From Anolis sagrei (Eukaryota > Chordata > Lepidosauria > Squamata > Anolidae), in assembly GCF_037176765.1 (NCBI RefSeq), contig NC_090034.1, forward strand, positions 23,847,375 to 23,911,374: a DNA stretch of 64,000 nt, written 5' to 3'. Each line of letters starts with the position of its first letter. Within the stretch, counting starts at the first letter, position 1. Positions 1-11,830 of the stretch are shown in pieces. Made by a program: the position numbers and the translations under genes. The notes under the pieces are model-generated. The model had not been told where the DNA came from. It ran no database searches and was given only the letters and a program-made list of their open reading frames with translations.

Positions 1-764
1 GACCCAGCCTAAAGCCAGACTGTGCCGAATCCAGATAATCAGTAGACGTAGATGTAAGCAACCTCAAGAGAATCCACACTGAACATATATACCTAACATG
101 AATGAATAAATATTCTAATACGACTCCATTTTGTTTGAGGGGTGGTCATTTATTAGGTACATATTATGCATTGGGGCTAAGAAAGTTTGGTTGGATGTGA
201 TTAATTTCATCACACCAATGGTAGAGCAAGTAATGGCTTTCTAGTTCCTACCTTTCTCAGTCTTTAGAAATGATAACGATATCTGAACTTTTTCAATACG
301 CATTCCATAGTGCAATTAATAAATGCAAGTACTTTGAGAATTCTGTTTTCCTCTTGACTTTGCTATGTTTGCAGCACTATCTTTCCTTAAAATAATTATA
401 TGACTACTGTATACAGATTAGGGTAGACTCTTGAGACAGTGATCATAAACAAATCATCTACAAGTATTCTCCTGCACATTTCCTAATTCCAAAAATGCTG
501 TTGCCTTGGCATTTCTTGGACAGGGAGACTACTGATTCTCCCATCTCTTTAATATTTTTCCAAAAGTTAATTAAAACTGTCTTGTTAAAGAGAACTTGGA
601 TTCTGGAAACACCTCAGTGATGTTGGAAAATGGGACCTTTTTGATTCTCAGATTTGTCCTAATAATTGCTGGCTATATTAGGAGGAATTTGTCCAAAACG
701 TGTCATTGCTGTTATAAACCCTGTTCAGACAAAAGGAGTATTTTAAAAAAACATGTTTTTTCAG
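1..764 (+). other. MRTFB: MRTFB intron, partial
   Basis: This is AT-rich sequence lying before the first recognised MRTFB exon; it ends in a pyrimidine-rich acceptor with AG at 763-764. I see no convincing exon and no named repeat in it. An upstream exon at the extreme left edge cannot be excluded. Confidence 0.6.
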
Positions 765-917
765 GTAATTCCTACCTCATCGAATGCAGCATTTCCTTGT
801 CAGAATCATTCTGTTACAACACTACAGCAATCCTTGTTTAATCAGGCATCAAATACCACATTTCCCTCAGGAAACCAGGTCCCTTTGATTCACAATGGGC
901 CCAGTGCGCCCCAGAAG
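765..917 (+). CDS. MRTFB: MRTFB exon (51 codons)
   Basis: The acceptor is a T-run followed by CAG at 762-764 and the donor GTATGT starts at 918. It is phase 0 on both sides. It encodes VIPTSSNAAF through NGPSAPQK, a glutamine/asparagine-rich part of the transactivation region. Confidence 0.88.
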
Positions 918-3900
918 GTATGTAGAGTGTTGATGAGAAGCTTCTACATTGGACTGGTTTAGTGTATTGCACCACTGTTTCCACAGAATCTTGTAGGACA
1001 ACTTATGAGAAGGCAGTACCTGTCTCTTTTGCACAGAAGAATTCTGATTTTAAGAAACCTGAACACAGTGAAATCAAAAACCCTAAAATCATATTGCTGT
1101 GGGTTAATTACAAGGTGTCTCTTTTTACACAGAAAATCCAGGCAAGATTAATTACTGATATTGCTGTCGACTGTTCTGGGGAGGTTTTTATTAGAATGAT
1201 TATTTAGTGTGGTTGTTTATATCCAAAGAATTTCTTGCTTAAGTTTTAATAATACTATTGTCGAAGGCTTTCATGGCCGGAATCACTGGGTTGTTGTAGG
1301 TTTTCCGGGCTATATGGCCATGTTCTAGAGGCATTTTCTCCTGACGTTTCGCCTGCATCTATGGTAAGCATCCTCAGAGGTAGTGAGGTGACCTCACTAC
1401 CTCTGAGGATGCTTGCTATAGATGCAGGCGAAACGTCAGGAGAAAATGCCTCTAGAACATGGCCATATAGCCCGGAAAACCTACGACAACCCTTTAATAA
1501 TACTGCTTTTTACTTGGTTTTTCATTATGCAAGAGGTAGTCCATGTAATCTTTCATGTAGTATTGAAGAGTGCACTTCACTATTGGTTTATGCAGCATTT
1601 TAATTGTTTATGTTTATGCATTTTAATGGTGTATTCTGCGTTGTATTTAATAATCTGGTTTTAATGTATTTGTTTATTTGTCCTGTATGTGAAAGACCCA
1701 TGGTCTTTCACATATAGGACAAACTAATAAATACATTAAAACCAGATTCATCATTAGCATTAAATAAACATGCTTATTGTATTGCTGCATGGTAGGGGAG
1801 GAAACCTCTCTCAGGGCGGTTTTACCAGACGTTATGATCCAATTTGAAAGTAGATCAAAATAGGAGATCCAGGGAGGTGTTGAGAAAATTTAAGTGCTTT
1901 TTTTCTTTCCTGGAAGGCAATGTGTTGTGTTTTGTTGTAACTGTTTATCAGTATTATGGGTTTTGATGTTTATTGGAATGAGTTTCAAGAAATGAGCCTA
2001 GATACGCAAAGCATGCTCATCCATATAATAACTGTCAGACAAAATGTTCTAAATGGGTGAAATGGTGGTTGCAACTCTGGAGAATTAGTTTCAGGCTCTT
2101 TTGCAACACATTTGATTTTGTGTTTCCTGCAGCCGCCCTCCCCATCTCAACCCCAACATTACGTTTTGCCACAGCCTTTGTTCAGCAGTCCAGTGACGCT
2201 GACAAAAGACCCTCCGCGCTACGAAGAAGCCGTCAAACAAACACGCAGCTTTCAGGTTTCTCAGCCTGAGGTAGGATATACGGCGAGGTGCAACAATTGA
2301 TAAGCTTTAGCTGCTCGTCAAATAAGCATGCTTTTATTTATGAGTTACACATAGGAGCAGAGTCTTGTTTTTCACTTAGTATGCAGTCAAACCTTGAATG
2401 CACATTGATCCGTAGGATTTTTTTGGGGGAAAAAAGGAACTCAGTACATACATATTTTAAAATAGAACCTTAATGTATACTATAGGCACGAGAATACAGG
2501 CTCAGTTGTGATCATGTTGCAATGCAGAAGACAAAAGATCTTTATATATTAGAGAAGAATTTATGTGAAAAATGTAAAATATATAAACCAAAAAAATCCT
2601 CTGTATTACAGATTTCTAGTGCACACAGCCAGCAAATGGATGACCTCTTTGATATCCTCATCAAGAGTGGAGGTAAGTCAGATTGCAATGAAGCATATGA
2701 TACACGTTCCAGATCTTGATTCTTTTTAGTTTAGAGAGCTTTACAAACTGTTGTGTCCTGGTACATTAGTGAGTTGGTTGCAATGTGTAGTTTTGTCACA
2801 CAAATGTAAAGAAAAAACCTCTGAGTCTATATGAAATAAGCCATGAATCATATATATTTTTAAAATATAAATGAAATGTAATACCTTGTGTCCTTATACA
2901 TTTCATTATTGCGCTTTATGTATGTATCTATATTTCTTATAACGGGTTGGTTTAACCTCTGTTTTGCTAGTAAAACTAAATTACTGTGTTGTGAAATGAT
3001 GCATATATTTAAAAAGTGTGTCACCAACATGAAATGTTTGGAAAGCTCAGGCCCAGAACATCTGGTGGACTCCAGATGTTTGAATGTTAATTCCCTTGAC
3101 CCCCCCCCAACCATGCTGAGGTTATAGTTCTTGTGGTCCAGAACATCTGGACATTATTAGGTTGTCCAATCCTGAACTGGATTATGACTGGGGCTACCTG
3201 CGGTCATCCTAAATGGTGAGAGCACAGCAGAAGTTGTGTTAGTTGAATAGAGCTTTATTATTTAGCATAGAAGGAAACTCGTTAATGTAATATTTACTTG
3301 ACTGTATGAATAATCTTTAACTGCACCTATCTCTGAACCATCTGGTGCACCTGATAGTTAACTAGGAAATTTAAAAAAAAATTGCAATTGGTTCCATTAA
3401 TTAATTTTAAACCCATGGTTTTGAACTGAGATCCTGTGTCTTCAAGTCACTAAACTCATGCAATTGAAAATTTTGTAAAGCCTGCCTTTGCCAATTTGAA
3501 AACAGTTGATACAACTGAAGTCACATATGGTAGACTTTCTATTGAAGGGAGGCCATTTTATGTTGTTGTTATTATTATTATTATTATTAATCTAAGAAGA
3601 GACTGAAAGTGGCTTATGCTAAAACCAATACAATACCATTTTAAACCTAAAAATGTATGAATGTTAAAATAGAGTTAAATATTAGCAATATTAAAAGAGA
3701 AACAGTTTAAATGCTTAAAAGTGATGAAAACCTATTAATAGCTATGATGTTCATGTACGGTGCCCCCTTACCTATGTCTAGATCTTGTTACTTCCCAGTT
3801 AAAGAGTAGAGATTGAGGAGATTAAAATACCATAGTTTAATTCTTCAGCAAAATATTAAGTAAGGGATGGTTACAATCAAGGCAAGCCCAGATAAGCATC

Positions 3901-4967
3901 AAGAAAAGTTCCACATTGGACTGTCTCTGGATCATGGATTTTATAGTCTCAGTTGACTCAAACACGCACCTTCATACAAGCCAAGAAATCAAAGCTTTCT
4001 TCTTCCCCTGTTTATAATTTTCCTTCTCAGAGCTTCAACACCTTTGTGTCTTTTTTCTTTTATAAACACCCTTTTTTCTTTTTTCTGTAAATATCTCCTT
4101 TGTTCCCAAACAATTTCGACACATTCTTCCTTCTCCCTCCCATCTCTCTCTATTTACATTTTCTTTTTAACCCTTTCTAACTTTGTGAAATTCCCTTCAC
4201 ACATTTCCTGATCCCAACAGGGATACCTTTGTTTAGCATAGGACGTATGTAATATATGAGTCTGATTTGCTTTTTGCCTTGGCAATCTGTAATTTGCAGT
4301 ATCCTTTTAGAATTCAGCAGGTCCAAAATGTCAAAACTAGCAACAAGTCAATGTTGGAAAGGGATCCTTTATTAATTTTGCTATGGATGCATCAAAAAGA
4401 ACCTAATCCTGATTTATTTTTCAAACAGAAATTTTCATGCCTACCAAGGAAGAGTCTGCTCTGATTTCCAAAATGACCCCAGTTACTGCCAATATCAGCA
4501 CAATGCCAGTGAACACAGTGGTCTCTCGTCCACCACCACGGGTACAAATGGCCCCTCCGCTCTCCTTTGGACCAGCAAGTGATTCCTCTCTATGCTTGGA
4601 GAACCAGCTAGAAGCCCTCCTGGAAGGAACGCTGCCCTCCGGGAACGGAATGCCTCAACTCACAAGCAATTCCAAGGATGGAGACGCTTTCTCCCTCATT
4701 GAGGACCTTCAGGATGACCTCCTGAATCATTCTGACTTACTCAATCACTCCCAGTCACCTATGGAAATATCTGACTTGCCGTTCAATGCTTCAAATAATC
4801 CCTGCTTGTCCCTCGACCTTCCAGATACCAATTTAGACAGCATGGAGTGGTTAGACATTACGATGCCAAACGCTTCATCAGGGTTAACGCCTCTCGACTC
4901 GACGTCTCCAAGTGTGTTTTCCACAGATTTTTTCGATTCACAGGATCTGCAGTTGCACTGGGATTAA
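765..4967 (+). CDS. MRTFB: MRTFB (MKL2), C-terminal part, four exons, 5' incomplete
   Basis: Myocardin-related transcription factor B is a nucleo-cytoplasmic coactivator of serum response factor that senses G-actin; RPEL, SAP and leucine-zipper regions would be encoded upstream of the window. The exons are 765-917, 2133-2270, 2612-2672 and 4429-4967, all with AG/GT borders, giving 891 bases (296 codons plus stop) in one frame. The product covers the glutamine/proline-rich stretch, the conserved DPPRYEEA box, MDDLFDILIKSGE and the acidic transactivation tail with SLIEDLQDDLL and MEWLDITMPN, ending in LHWD. The match to remembered vertebrate MRTFB, including the tail MEWLDITMPNSSSGLTPL, is strong, and separates it from MRTFA and MYOCD. 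Codon phase is 0 at the first two junctions and 1 at the third. Introns hold Penelope-like and L2-like repeats. Confidence 0.93.
1257..1492. repeat. Palindromic Penelope-like repeat (inverted pair) with 12-bp flanking duplication
   Basis: Two copies of the same roughly 100-bp repeat face each other about a centre at 1390, with only about three mismatches between arms. TTTAATAATACT occurs at 1245-1256 and again at 1493-1504, so the whole palindrome looks like one insertion with a 12-bp target duplication. Each arm carries a hammerhead-like core (1343-1377 on minus, 1403-1437 on plus). Inverted pairs with target duplications of this size are known for Penelope-like elements; the family assignment is inference from the ribozyme-like core and structure. 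Confidence 0.6.
1652..1748. repeat. 47-bp-arm inverted repeat
   Basis: Arms 1652-1698 and 1702-1748 are inverted copies (roughly 90% identical) around a 3-base spacer. The sequence of the arms resembles the T-rich 3' ends of L2-type LINEs seen elsewhere in the window. It would form a long hairpin in single strand. Confidence 0.7.
2133..2270 (+). CDS. MRTFB: MRTFB exon (46 codons)
   Basis: The acceptor CTGCAG ends at 2132 and the donor GTAGGA starts at 2271; phase 0 on both sides. It encodes PPSPSQPQHYVLPQP and the DPPRYEEAVKQ box that is strongly conserved between MRTF proteins. Confidence 0.9.
2612..2672 (+). CDS. MRTFB: MRTFB exon (61 bp)
   Basis: The acceptor TTACAG ends at 2611 and the donor GTAAGT starts at 2673. 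It encodes ISSAHSQQMDDLFDILIKSG and leaves one base for the next codon, completed as Glu by the following exon. Confidence 0.92.
2673..4428 (+). other. MRTFB: MRTFB intron with repeat debris
   Basis: The intron holds an ATT microsatellite near 3567-3589, followed by an L2-like minus-strand 3' end (about 3590-3760) similar to 11600-11830. A decayed foldback fragment with inverted CAGATGTT motifs lies near 3050-3160. Nothing else recognisable. Confidence 0.5.
4429..4967 (+). CDS. MRTFB: MRTFB terminal coding exon (transactivation domain)
   Basis: The acceptor CAAACAG ends at 4428; the stop TAA is 4965-4967. It encodes the acidic tail with SLIEDLQDDLL, NPCLSLDLPDTNLDSMEWLDI and a C-terminal LHWD. 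These are the residues expected for the MRTFB activation domain. Confidence 0.95.
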
Positions 4968-7880
4968 CCCAAGAGGCAAAGCTCAATTGCTCAATCGTGG
5001 GTTTTCAGGATATGTGTCACAATGCTGGTCCATTGTCTTTCAGGTTCAACAAAGATTGTTTGTAAAAAGAAAAATGAAAAGTGTAAGTAGCAAAAACAAA
5101 GAGTGATGTTCCGCTAAGATAAAATTATAAGAAGAGGGCTTTGCAGTCTTCCGAAAACATATAGCTGCACATGGTGAAAGGAAGCTGAGGAGTTGGGGGG
5201 GAGGGGGGCATCATGCATTGTAAATAACAGCGTAAATCTATCTGGACAACAACATAATATTATGGCACTAAAACATTCCAGAAGAAACTGAAGAAAACCA
5301 GTGGGATGTTTTAAAATGGTCGAAGCTGGAGGGCAGGGGAAATAATTATTCATTGTAAAAAAAAAAAAAAAAAAAAGCAGAGTATTATCTATTTGGGCAT
5401 AATAATCCTATGGTTCAGGCTGAGCTATCTGAACAGTAGGACTACTCTGAGCTAGCTGACCCAAAGAGAACAGATTTTTTCAAATGCTTGAAATTTGGCC
5501 TTTTATTTCAAATTGTTCATGACTTATTCTTGACTTTTTTAAAAAAAAAACGTCATTATCCGTTCTGATCCAAAGGCAATTTACAAAGGCTGCTATTTTA
5601 TTACAGCTAATGGATTATTTGTTTCTAATGGTAGCACTGCTTGTGTTGAGCCGTGCTCCTTGCCATTTCCTCTTAAACTTGGATTTCATCCTGCAGTCTC
5701 TGAATAGTACTTTTATAATTGAATGGAAAATGAACCCAGGTGAAAGGTCACAACTTCACCTTCAAGACAGGTAATGTCTAAAATCAATTAATTACTTTTG
5801 GAATATGTTAAGTGGGTAAATAAAGATGTATATAAGAAGCATATACATTTTCCTGATCTAACAAGATGGATTGCCTCTACTAAAAGGGTGCTTTTTGCTG
5901 CCTGTGGTATTTGTCTGTTTTAGAGGTTCATGCTTTTATTAGCTAATGGGTATATTTATATCTATATTGAATCCTGCACCTACCAATCTTTTTTCAGAGA
6001 TACTTCCAATCATTTTCTCCTTTACCTGGGAGTTTTCTGCATGTGAATTATGTGCTTCTCCACTGAGCAACCGCTGGTCATTTGAACCTGAAGAAACAGG
6101 ATATATCAGTATATCTAGCTGCATGTACTAGAATCTCTCATAGTCTGAACAGCTGAAACAAAATAGATTCCCTGCTTCCTATTTTATTTGCAAACATTAT
6201 AATGTTATTTCCAAACATTATGACAAACAAAATATAGTTCAGCAGGCACTTCTGTCAGAAAATCCTTCCCATTTCTAACCGTAAGCAGTATCGTGAAAAA
6301 GATTGCATTGCTTTGTACTTATTTAGTGTTGTCCAGTGTAGTGTTTTGAGCCAATTTCACATTTCCAATGCATATGTTCCATTTATTTTCTCTTGAAGTC
6401 ACAACTGTGAAGATCCCAATATAGGTTAGGTTTGAAATTGTAAAACAAACAAAAAACCACCTTCCAGATGTCAGAGCAGTTTTACACCAAAAATAAAAAA
6501 GTTTGTGGGTTGTACATTCAGTAATTGGATTCAACAATGTATAAAAGCCACATTTTAATTTTTGTTGCCTTCATTTATGGCTTAAACTTAAGCTTAATAC
6601 ATATTGGATGTATTGAAAACACAGCTTTAACCATTCCATGGCCATCCTTTAATGGGGCTGTTTGAGGTGCTTTATGTCTCCCAGTGATTTTTAGTATCAT
6701 CTTCTCCCACAATATCTGGTTTGAATTTATATATGTGTAATGTTTTGATGGCCTTTTTCTGGTTAGTGTGTTTATATATCCAGTCCAAAAACAATAGACA
6801 TGAGATTAACTTACTGTCTGTGTTTAGAACTCATTACAACAAATGGACAGGAAACAGGGTTCAGGAAATCCAAAGAAGAAGATGCATTTATATTTTACCA
6901 GCATATATACCTGGCAGGGACCACGGCCCCTTTGCTCTCAGTCTGTCTTTCTCTTTCCTTTCACCTCAGCTGCAAAGCCATTCACTGCTAAACAAGGTGG
7001 CCAATTGCAACATTTACACTTGCCTCAAGCAGACAAGAGTTTGTTCTCCCACCCTGGACATTCCACAGATATATAAACCTCACCTGCTTAGTTTCCAACA
7101 AACCTCACAACCTCTGAGGATGCCTGCCATAGATGTGGGCGAAACGTTAGGAGAGAATCCTTCTGGAACATGGCCATACAGCCCAGAAAACTCACAGCAA
7201 CCCAGTGATTCTGGCCATGAAAGCCTTCAACAGCCAGTCCAGTGATATCACAAAGGGCCACTTCATCTTTGTGGCACAGAGAGATAGACAGGCATACTTT
7301 GACTTTTATAGATACTTTTAATTCATAGGTATCTAGGCTGATATATCTCAATAGAGTTTGAGCAAGCCACTAAGCCAGTATAGGCGACTTGTCAGCCCAG
7401 TAAAAACAGATCCCTGAAAATAGGATGGAGGAAAACACCCCTGTTATGTCTACAGCCCCAAAACAAGCTCGAACTTACTTGATGGTTATGATGTACATTT
7501 TGAGAAGCACTTTGTTAAGCAATGTAAGCCAGTGGCTTATTTTGCCATGTTTCCCTGTAGGTAAGTCAATCTCTAGCTTTTTAAAATCATCTTCCGACTG
7601 CAGACTTGCCATCCAACTCTTGCCCACTTGGCAGAGTATCTGTAAATATGTCTACTTTTGGCAATATTGTCCATTGCTTCCTTGCATGCTCATGCTCCAT
7701 GGGCTTTTCAGACGGCGGGAGAATGTGCAAAAGAAAGCAATGCCCAGGAAACAATCCATTCAGGAACGTGATAAGTTTTGTGGAACTTTCCTCCATAAAA
7801 GAGTGGGCATGAGTTTGGCATTTTTCTGTACATTTCAGAATAGAGCTTTATTACATTTTTTAAAACAATAAAAAACATGT
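4968..7880 (+). other. MRTFB: MRTFB 3' UTR, extent uncertain
   Basis: Mostly unique AT-rich sequence follows the stop. Candidate polyadenylation hexamers AATAAA are at 5819-5824 and 7867-7872. A Penelope-like repeat occupies 6895-7245. MRTFB 3' UTRs are several kilobases long in other vertebrates, so the transcript could also run to the hexamer at 14744. Confidence 0.4.
6895..7245 (+). repeat. Penelope-like repeat, long copy, plus strand
   Basis: This shares about 350 bp with 43195-43506, including a TATATAAACC motif near 7070 and the hammerhead-like core at 7114-7148 (CTGAGGA ... GAAACGTT). The right end carries the GATTCTGGCCATGAAAGCC motif also seen inverted at 1265-1290. No reverse transcriptase frame is attached, so it is a terminal fragment. 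Confidence 0.6.
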
Positions 7881-7919
7881 TTTGCATTTGATGGTAATAT
7901 TCACCATATGTTTGCAATT

Positions 7920-7923
<4 letters not shown>

Positions 7924-7966
<43 letters not shown>
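7924..7966. repeat. (AT)n microsatellite
   Basis: An uninterrupted run of about 21 AT dinucleotides. Confidence 0.97.
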
Positions 7967-7969
<3 letters not shown>

Positions 7970-8244
7970 GCAAACATATCTCATAGATTGCTCGAGTAGT
8001 TTTGTGCACTTAATAATTTTTGTAATGCAAGACATTATAAATCTTTTTTTTAAAAAATGGATCGTAGTATAGACATTTCCAATATACAAAGTTATACTTT
8101 TTTCATCAATATGAAGTAAGCCTCCTTCTAACAGAACCATTCCATTCACATATTTTTTTTAATTAACATAAATGTTCATGAGAATTTAATGATGTTCCTC
8201 ATAATAACAGGTTCTACCTACTGAAAGCTATTTAGGAACATCTT

Positions 8245-8545
8245 AAACCACTGGGTTAAACCGCTAAATTGCTGAACTTGCTGACTGAAAGATTGGCAAG
8301 TTGAATCCAGGGAGCAGGGTGAGCTTCTGCCAACCTAGCAGATTGATAACATGCGAATGTGAATGGATCCATAAGTACCACTCTGGTGGGAAGCTAACAA
8401 CGCTCTATGTAGTCATGCCAGTCACATGACCTTGGAGGTGTCTACAGACAATGCCGGCTCTTCAGCTTAGAAATGGAGATGCACAGCACCTCCCAGAGTT
8501 GGACATGATTAGACTTAATGTCAAGGGGAAACCTTTATCTTTACC
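8245..8545 (+). mobile_element. tRNA-derived SINE, plus strand
   Basis: It begins with a tRNA-like GTTAAACCGCT...TTGAATCC region (B-box-like) and continues with the same body as the copy at 25191-25505, ending in the GACTTAATGTCAAGG tail. Diverged. Confidence 0.65.
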
Positions 8546-9083
8546 TAGGAAGCTGCTGGGGGAAAAATCAATTGACTCCTGTTATGCAGCAGAAAGGTAA
8601 CAAAAGGTGACATGGGAACAAGCCCAGATCATATCTACAATGAAATTCTTGCAGTTAAATCTGTCAGAAGGAGGCAGGTTTCAGCTTTGCAGAATCTGCT
8701 TTGCTTTTCACTAGAACCTTGAAATCTTTGTAAAAAAAAAGACATGAATGTTGAATTCAAGATTTTTTTAAAAAATAGAACTAAAAAGTTTGTATAAATC
8801 ACACATATTCTCTCAATTCGATATATAATTCTGCTTAGCCAAGCTTTCTTAGAATTTGTGGTGGGTTTTTGTTTTTGTTATTTCTGTTGTTACGAGGAGT
8901 CAGAAGCCCTGTTGGATCTACTGAAAATCACCCCAAAATCTCTAATATATCCAGATCTGCTTTCTTCCTTCCAGTTCCCAAATCTATTATGTTAGTTTGC
9001 ACCCATCCAACCTTGGGAATCAAGCTTATTTTATGATGCAGTTTACTTACATATCACATAGTCATGCTCAATACTAGGCCATT

Positions 9084-9470
9084 TCATAGAATCATAGAGT
9101 TGGAAGAGAATTTATAGGCCATCTAGTCCATCCCCTTGCCAAGAAGCAGGAAAATCGCATTCAAAGCACCCCTGACAGGTGGCCATCCAGCCTCTGTTTC
9201 AAAGCCTCCAAAGAAGAAGCCTCCACCACAGTCTAGGACAGAGAGTTCCACCGCTGAACAGCTCTCACAGTGAGGAAGTTCTTCCTAATGGCATCTCCTT
9301 TCCTGTAGCTTGAAGTCATTGTTCCGTGTCCTAGCCTCCAGGGCAGCAGAAAACAAGCTTGCTCCCTTTTTCCTATGACTTCCCCTCACATCTTTATACA
9401 TGATCCTCATCACGCCTCCTCTCAGCCTTCTCTTCTGCAGGCTAAACATACCCAGCTCCTGCAGTTACAT
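9084..9470 (-). mobile_element. CR1 LINE 3' end, minus strand
   Basis: It starts with TCATAGAATCATAGAGTTGG, the complement of the CR1 3' terminal ATTCTATG repeats, and follows the last ORF2 codons and 3' tail of the full CR1 at 16387-20726 in reverse. It is 5'-truncated. Confidence 0.85.
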
Positions 9471-9796
9471 ATATTAGGGAAGCATCTGCTTTCGAAATAG
9501 ATTTCTCAAAGGCATATTTGATATTTTCAGTAGTACATCAATAGCCGAAGAGTTATCTGTTTTCTTGGTCTGATTTGATGGACCTCCGTGTGTACCTAGT
9601 TAGAATCCCACATTGTATTGATTATACAGTAATTATTGCTTAATGGTGAGGTATGCCAATAAAGTTGTGCCACATACCATTGGTGCTTTTGAGGATACCC
9701 CGAAATTCAAAGAAACTCCAGAAAAGAAACTGCTGCTCGTGCTTCTTGATGAATTTGCATTAATGGAAATGCCTGAAATGTTTCCAAGTGCCAATA

Positions 9797-9808
9797 GTAG
9801 TAGTAGTA

Positions 9809-9846
<38 letters not shown>
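9797..9846. repeat. (AGT)n(AAT)n microsatellite
   Basis: A short AGT run passes into about 13 AAT units. Confidence 0.95.
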
Positions 9847-9850
<4 letters not shown>

Positions 9851-10005
9851 TTATTTCTTACCTGCCTCTCCTCATGATTCAAGGCAGGTTAGATAGTTGA
9901 AGTATTGAAAGAAAAAATACATTGAGAAGATAATGAGGGCATCTTTTACAGATAGCATCCATACAGTCATCATGATGACTCAGTTAAGTCTAGGACTTAA
10001 GTCCA

Positions 10006-10010
<5 letters not shown>

Positions 10011-10048
<38 letters not shown>

Positions 10049-11557
10049 GACACAAAAGCACAGTATGTCACAGCATAGTAAGGTGGCCTTTTGCAGTTGA
10101 CAGATCATGATTTTATCAATGTTTATTGTTTCCAAATGCCGACTGAGATTTTTTGGCACAGCACCCAGTGCGTCAATGACCATTGGGACCACCTGTACTG
10201 GTTTATGCCAGAGCCTTTGCAGTTCAATTTTGAGGTCTTAATAGCGGCTGAATTTTTCCTGTTTTTCCTCAATGCGACTGTCACCCGGTGTGGTGACATC
10301 AATAATCCAGACTTTTTTCTTTTCCACAATCGTGATGTCTGGTGTATTGTGTTCCAAAACTTTGTCAGTCTTGATTCGAAAGTCCCACAGTATTTTTACA
10401 TGTTCATTTTCCACAACCTTTGTGGGTTTATGATCCCACCAATTATTTACTGCTGGTAGGTGGTACTTGTGGCATAAGTTCCAGTGAATCATCTGGGCCA
10501 CAGAGTTGTGCCTCTGTAGTCCGTCTGTGTGATTTTTCTGGCAACAACTGAGAATATGGTCCATGGTTTCATCAGCTTCCTTACACAATCTGCATTTTGG
10601 GTCATCCGTTGATTTTTCAATCCTGGCCTTAGTTGCGTTGGTTCTGATGGCTTGCTCCTGGGCTGCAAGAATCAGGCCTTCTGTCTCCTTCTTCAGGGCT
10701 CCATTCATGAGCCATAACCAGGTCTTCTCCTTGTCAACTTTTCCTTCAATCTTCTCAAGTAACTGCCCATGCAATGCTTTGTTGTGCCAGCTGTCAGCTC
10801 TGGTTTGGAGTGCAGTTTTCTTGTACTGGTTCTTTGCTGTGCTTTGAGAAGTTTCCGATTATTGACTTCAATTAAAGCAGGTTCTTGGCTTTCCTTTACA
10901 TATTCTGCCAGGGCAGGTTTTTCTTCTTCGACTGCTTATTTTACTTGTAAAAGTCCTCTGCCACCAGACTTTCTAGGCAGATAGAGCCGGTCAACATCAC
11001 TGCGAGGATGTAATGAATTATGAATGGTCATGAGTTTTCTTGTTTTTCTGTCCAAATTCTCCAGTTCTGCCTGTGTACAGTTTACGATGCCAGCAGTATA
11101 TCTTATGACAGGTATGGCCCAGGTGTTTAGGGCCTTGATGGTATTGCCTCCATTGAGCTTGCTTTTGAGAATTTGTCTGGCCTTTGAATGTATTCTTTGC
11201 TGACCACAGTTTTCACATGTTCATGTTTGATGTTGTCCAGCTATAGTATGCCCAGATATTTATAGGTCTCTGACTGGTGACACTTTATCACTTGGCCATT
11301 GGGCATATTAATGCCCTCACTTTCAATGATTTTTCCCTTCTTCGGTGCCGCTGTCGAACATTTGTCCAAACCAAACTCCATGTTGATATCCGTGCTAAAG
11401 ATTTGGACAGTGTTAGTCAGAGACTGGATTTCCATTTCGGTTTTCCCATACAGCTTCAGGTCATCCATGTACAGCAAATGTGAAATTTTGTGAGATCTCT
11501 GAGACGTTTGATAGCCGAGGTTTGTTTTTTGTAAGATTGTTGACAGAGGGATCATGG
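10011..11557 (-). mobile_element. R4-clade-like LINE, 5'-truncated, minus strand
   Basis: The minus strand encodes the end of a reverse transcriptase with YMDD (11241-11555) and, in 10238-10774, a zinc knuckle CRLCKEADETMDHILSCC followed by a PD-(D/E)XK-like block PDITIVEKK...IIDVTTPGD. This order (reverse transcriptase, zinc knuckle, restriction-like endonuclease) is typical of R2/R4/Dong-type LINEs. Its 3' tail is a (TAA)n run at 10011-10050 in reverse. The 15-bp sequence CTTAAGTCCAATTTA lies at both ends (9996-10010 and 11558-11572), fixing the insertion limits. The reading frame is broken in several places, so the copy is dead. Confidence 0.8.
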
Positions 11558-11574
11558 CTTAAGTCCAATTTAGT

Positions 11575-11830
11575 ATCATCATCATTATTATTATCATTAT
11601 TACTTTATTTACATCTCACTTTTTCTCTCCACAAAGGAGACTCAAAGTAGCTTACATTAAAATATTTCAATACAATTTTAAAATATACAAATATACAAAG
11701 ATTAAAATAGAATTAAATATCATTAGTATTTAAAACAATTCACTTTAAAAACATAAAAGCAGATTCAAAACTAAAAACCACAGCAGCCTTTGACTTCATC
11801 TTTAAAACCTTCTTTCAAAGCCTATTTGAA
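11575..11830 (-). mobile_element. L2-like LINE/SINE 3' end, minus strand
   Basis: The ATT-rich start followed by TTTATTTACATCTCACTTTTTC and GGAGACTCAAAGTAGCTTACA is the complement of the L2-type 3' terminus; the same piece recurs near 3590 and 12715. Confidence 0.55.

Noticed and set aside
1-120. Possible MRTFB exon at the left edge
   Set aside because: No frame there matches MRTFB and no acceptor is in view.
7425-7871. 148-codon open frame
   Set aside because: No recognisable domain; composition matches non-coding 3' UTR sequence and no conservation can be claimed.
9643-9900. Open frame with poly-Ser and poly-Asn
   Set aside because: The repeats come from AGT and AAT microsatellites; no homology or splice context.
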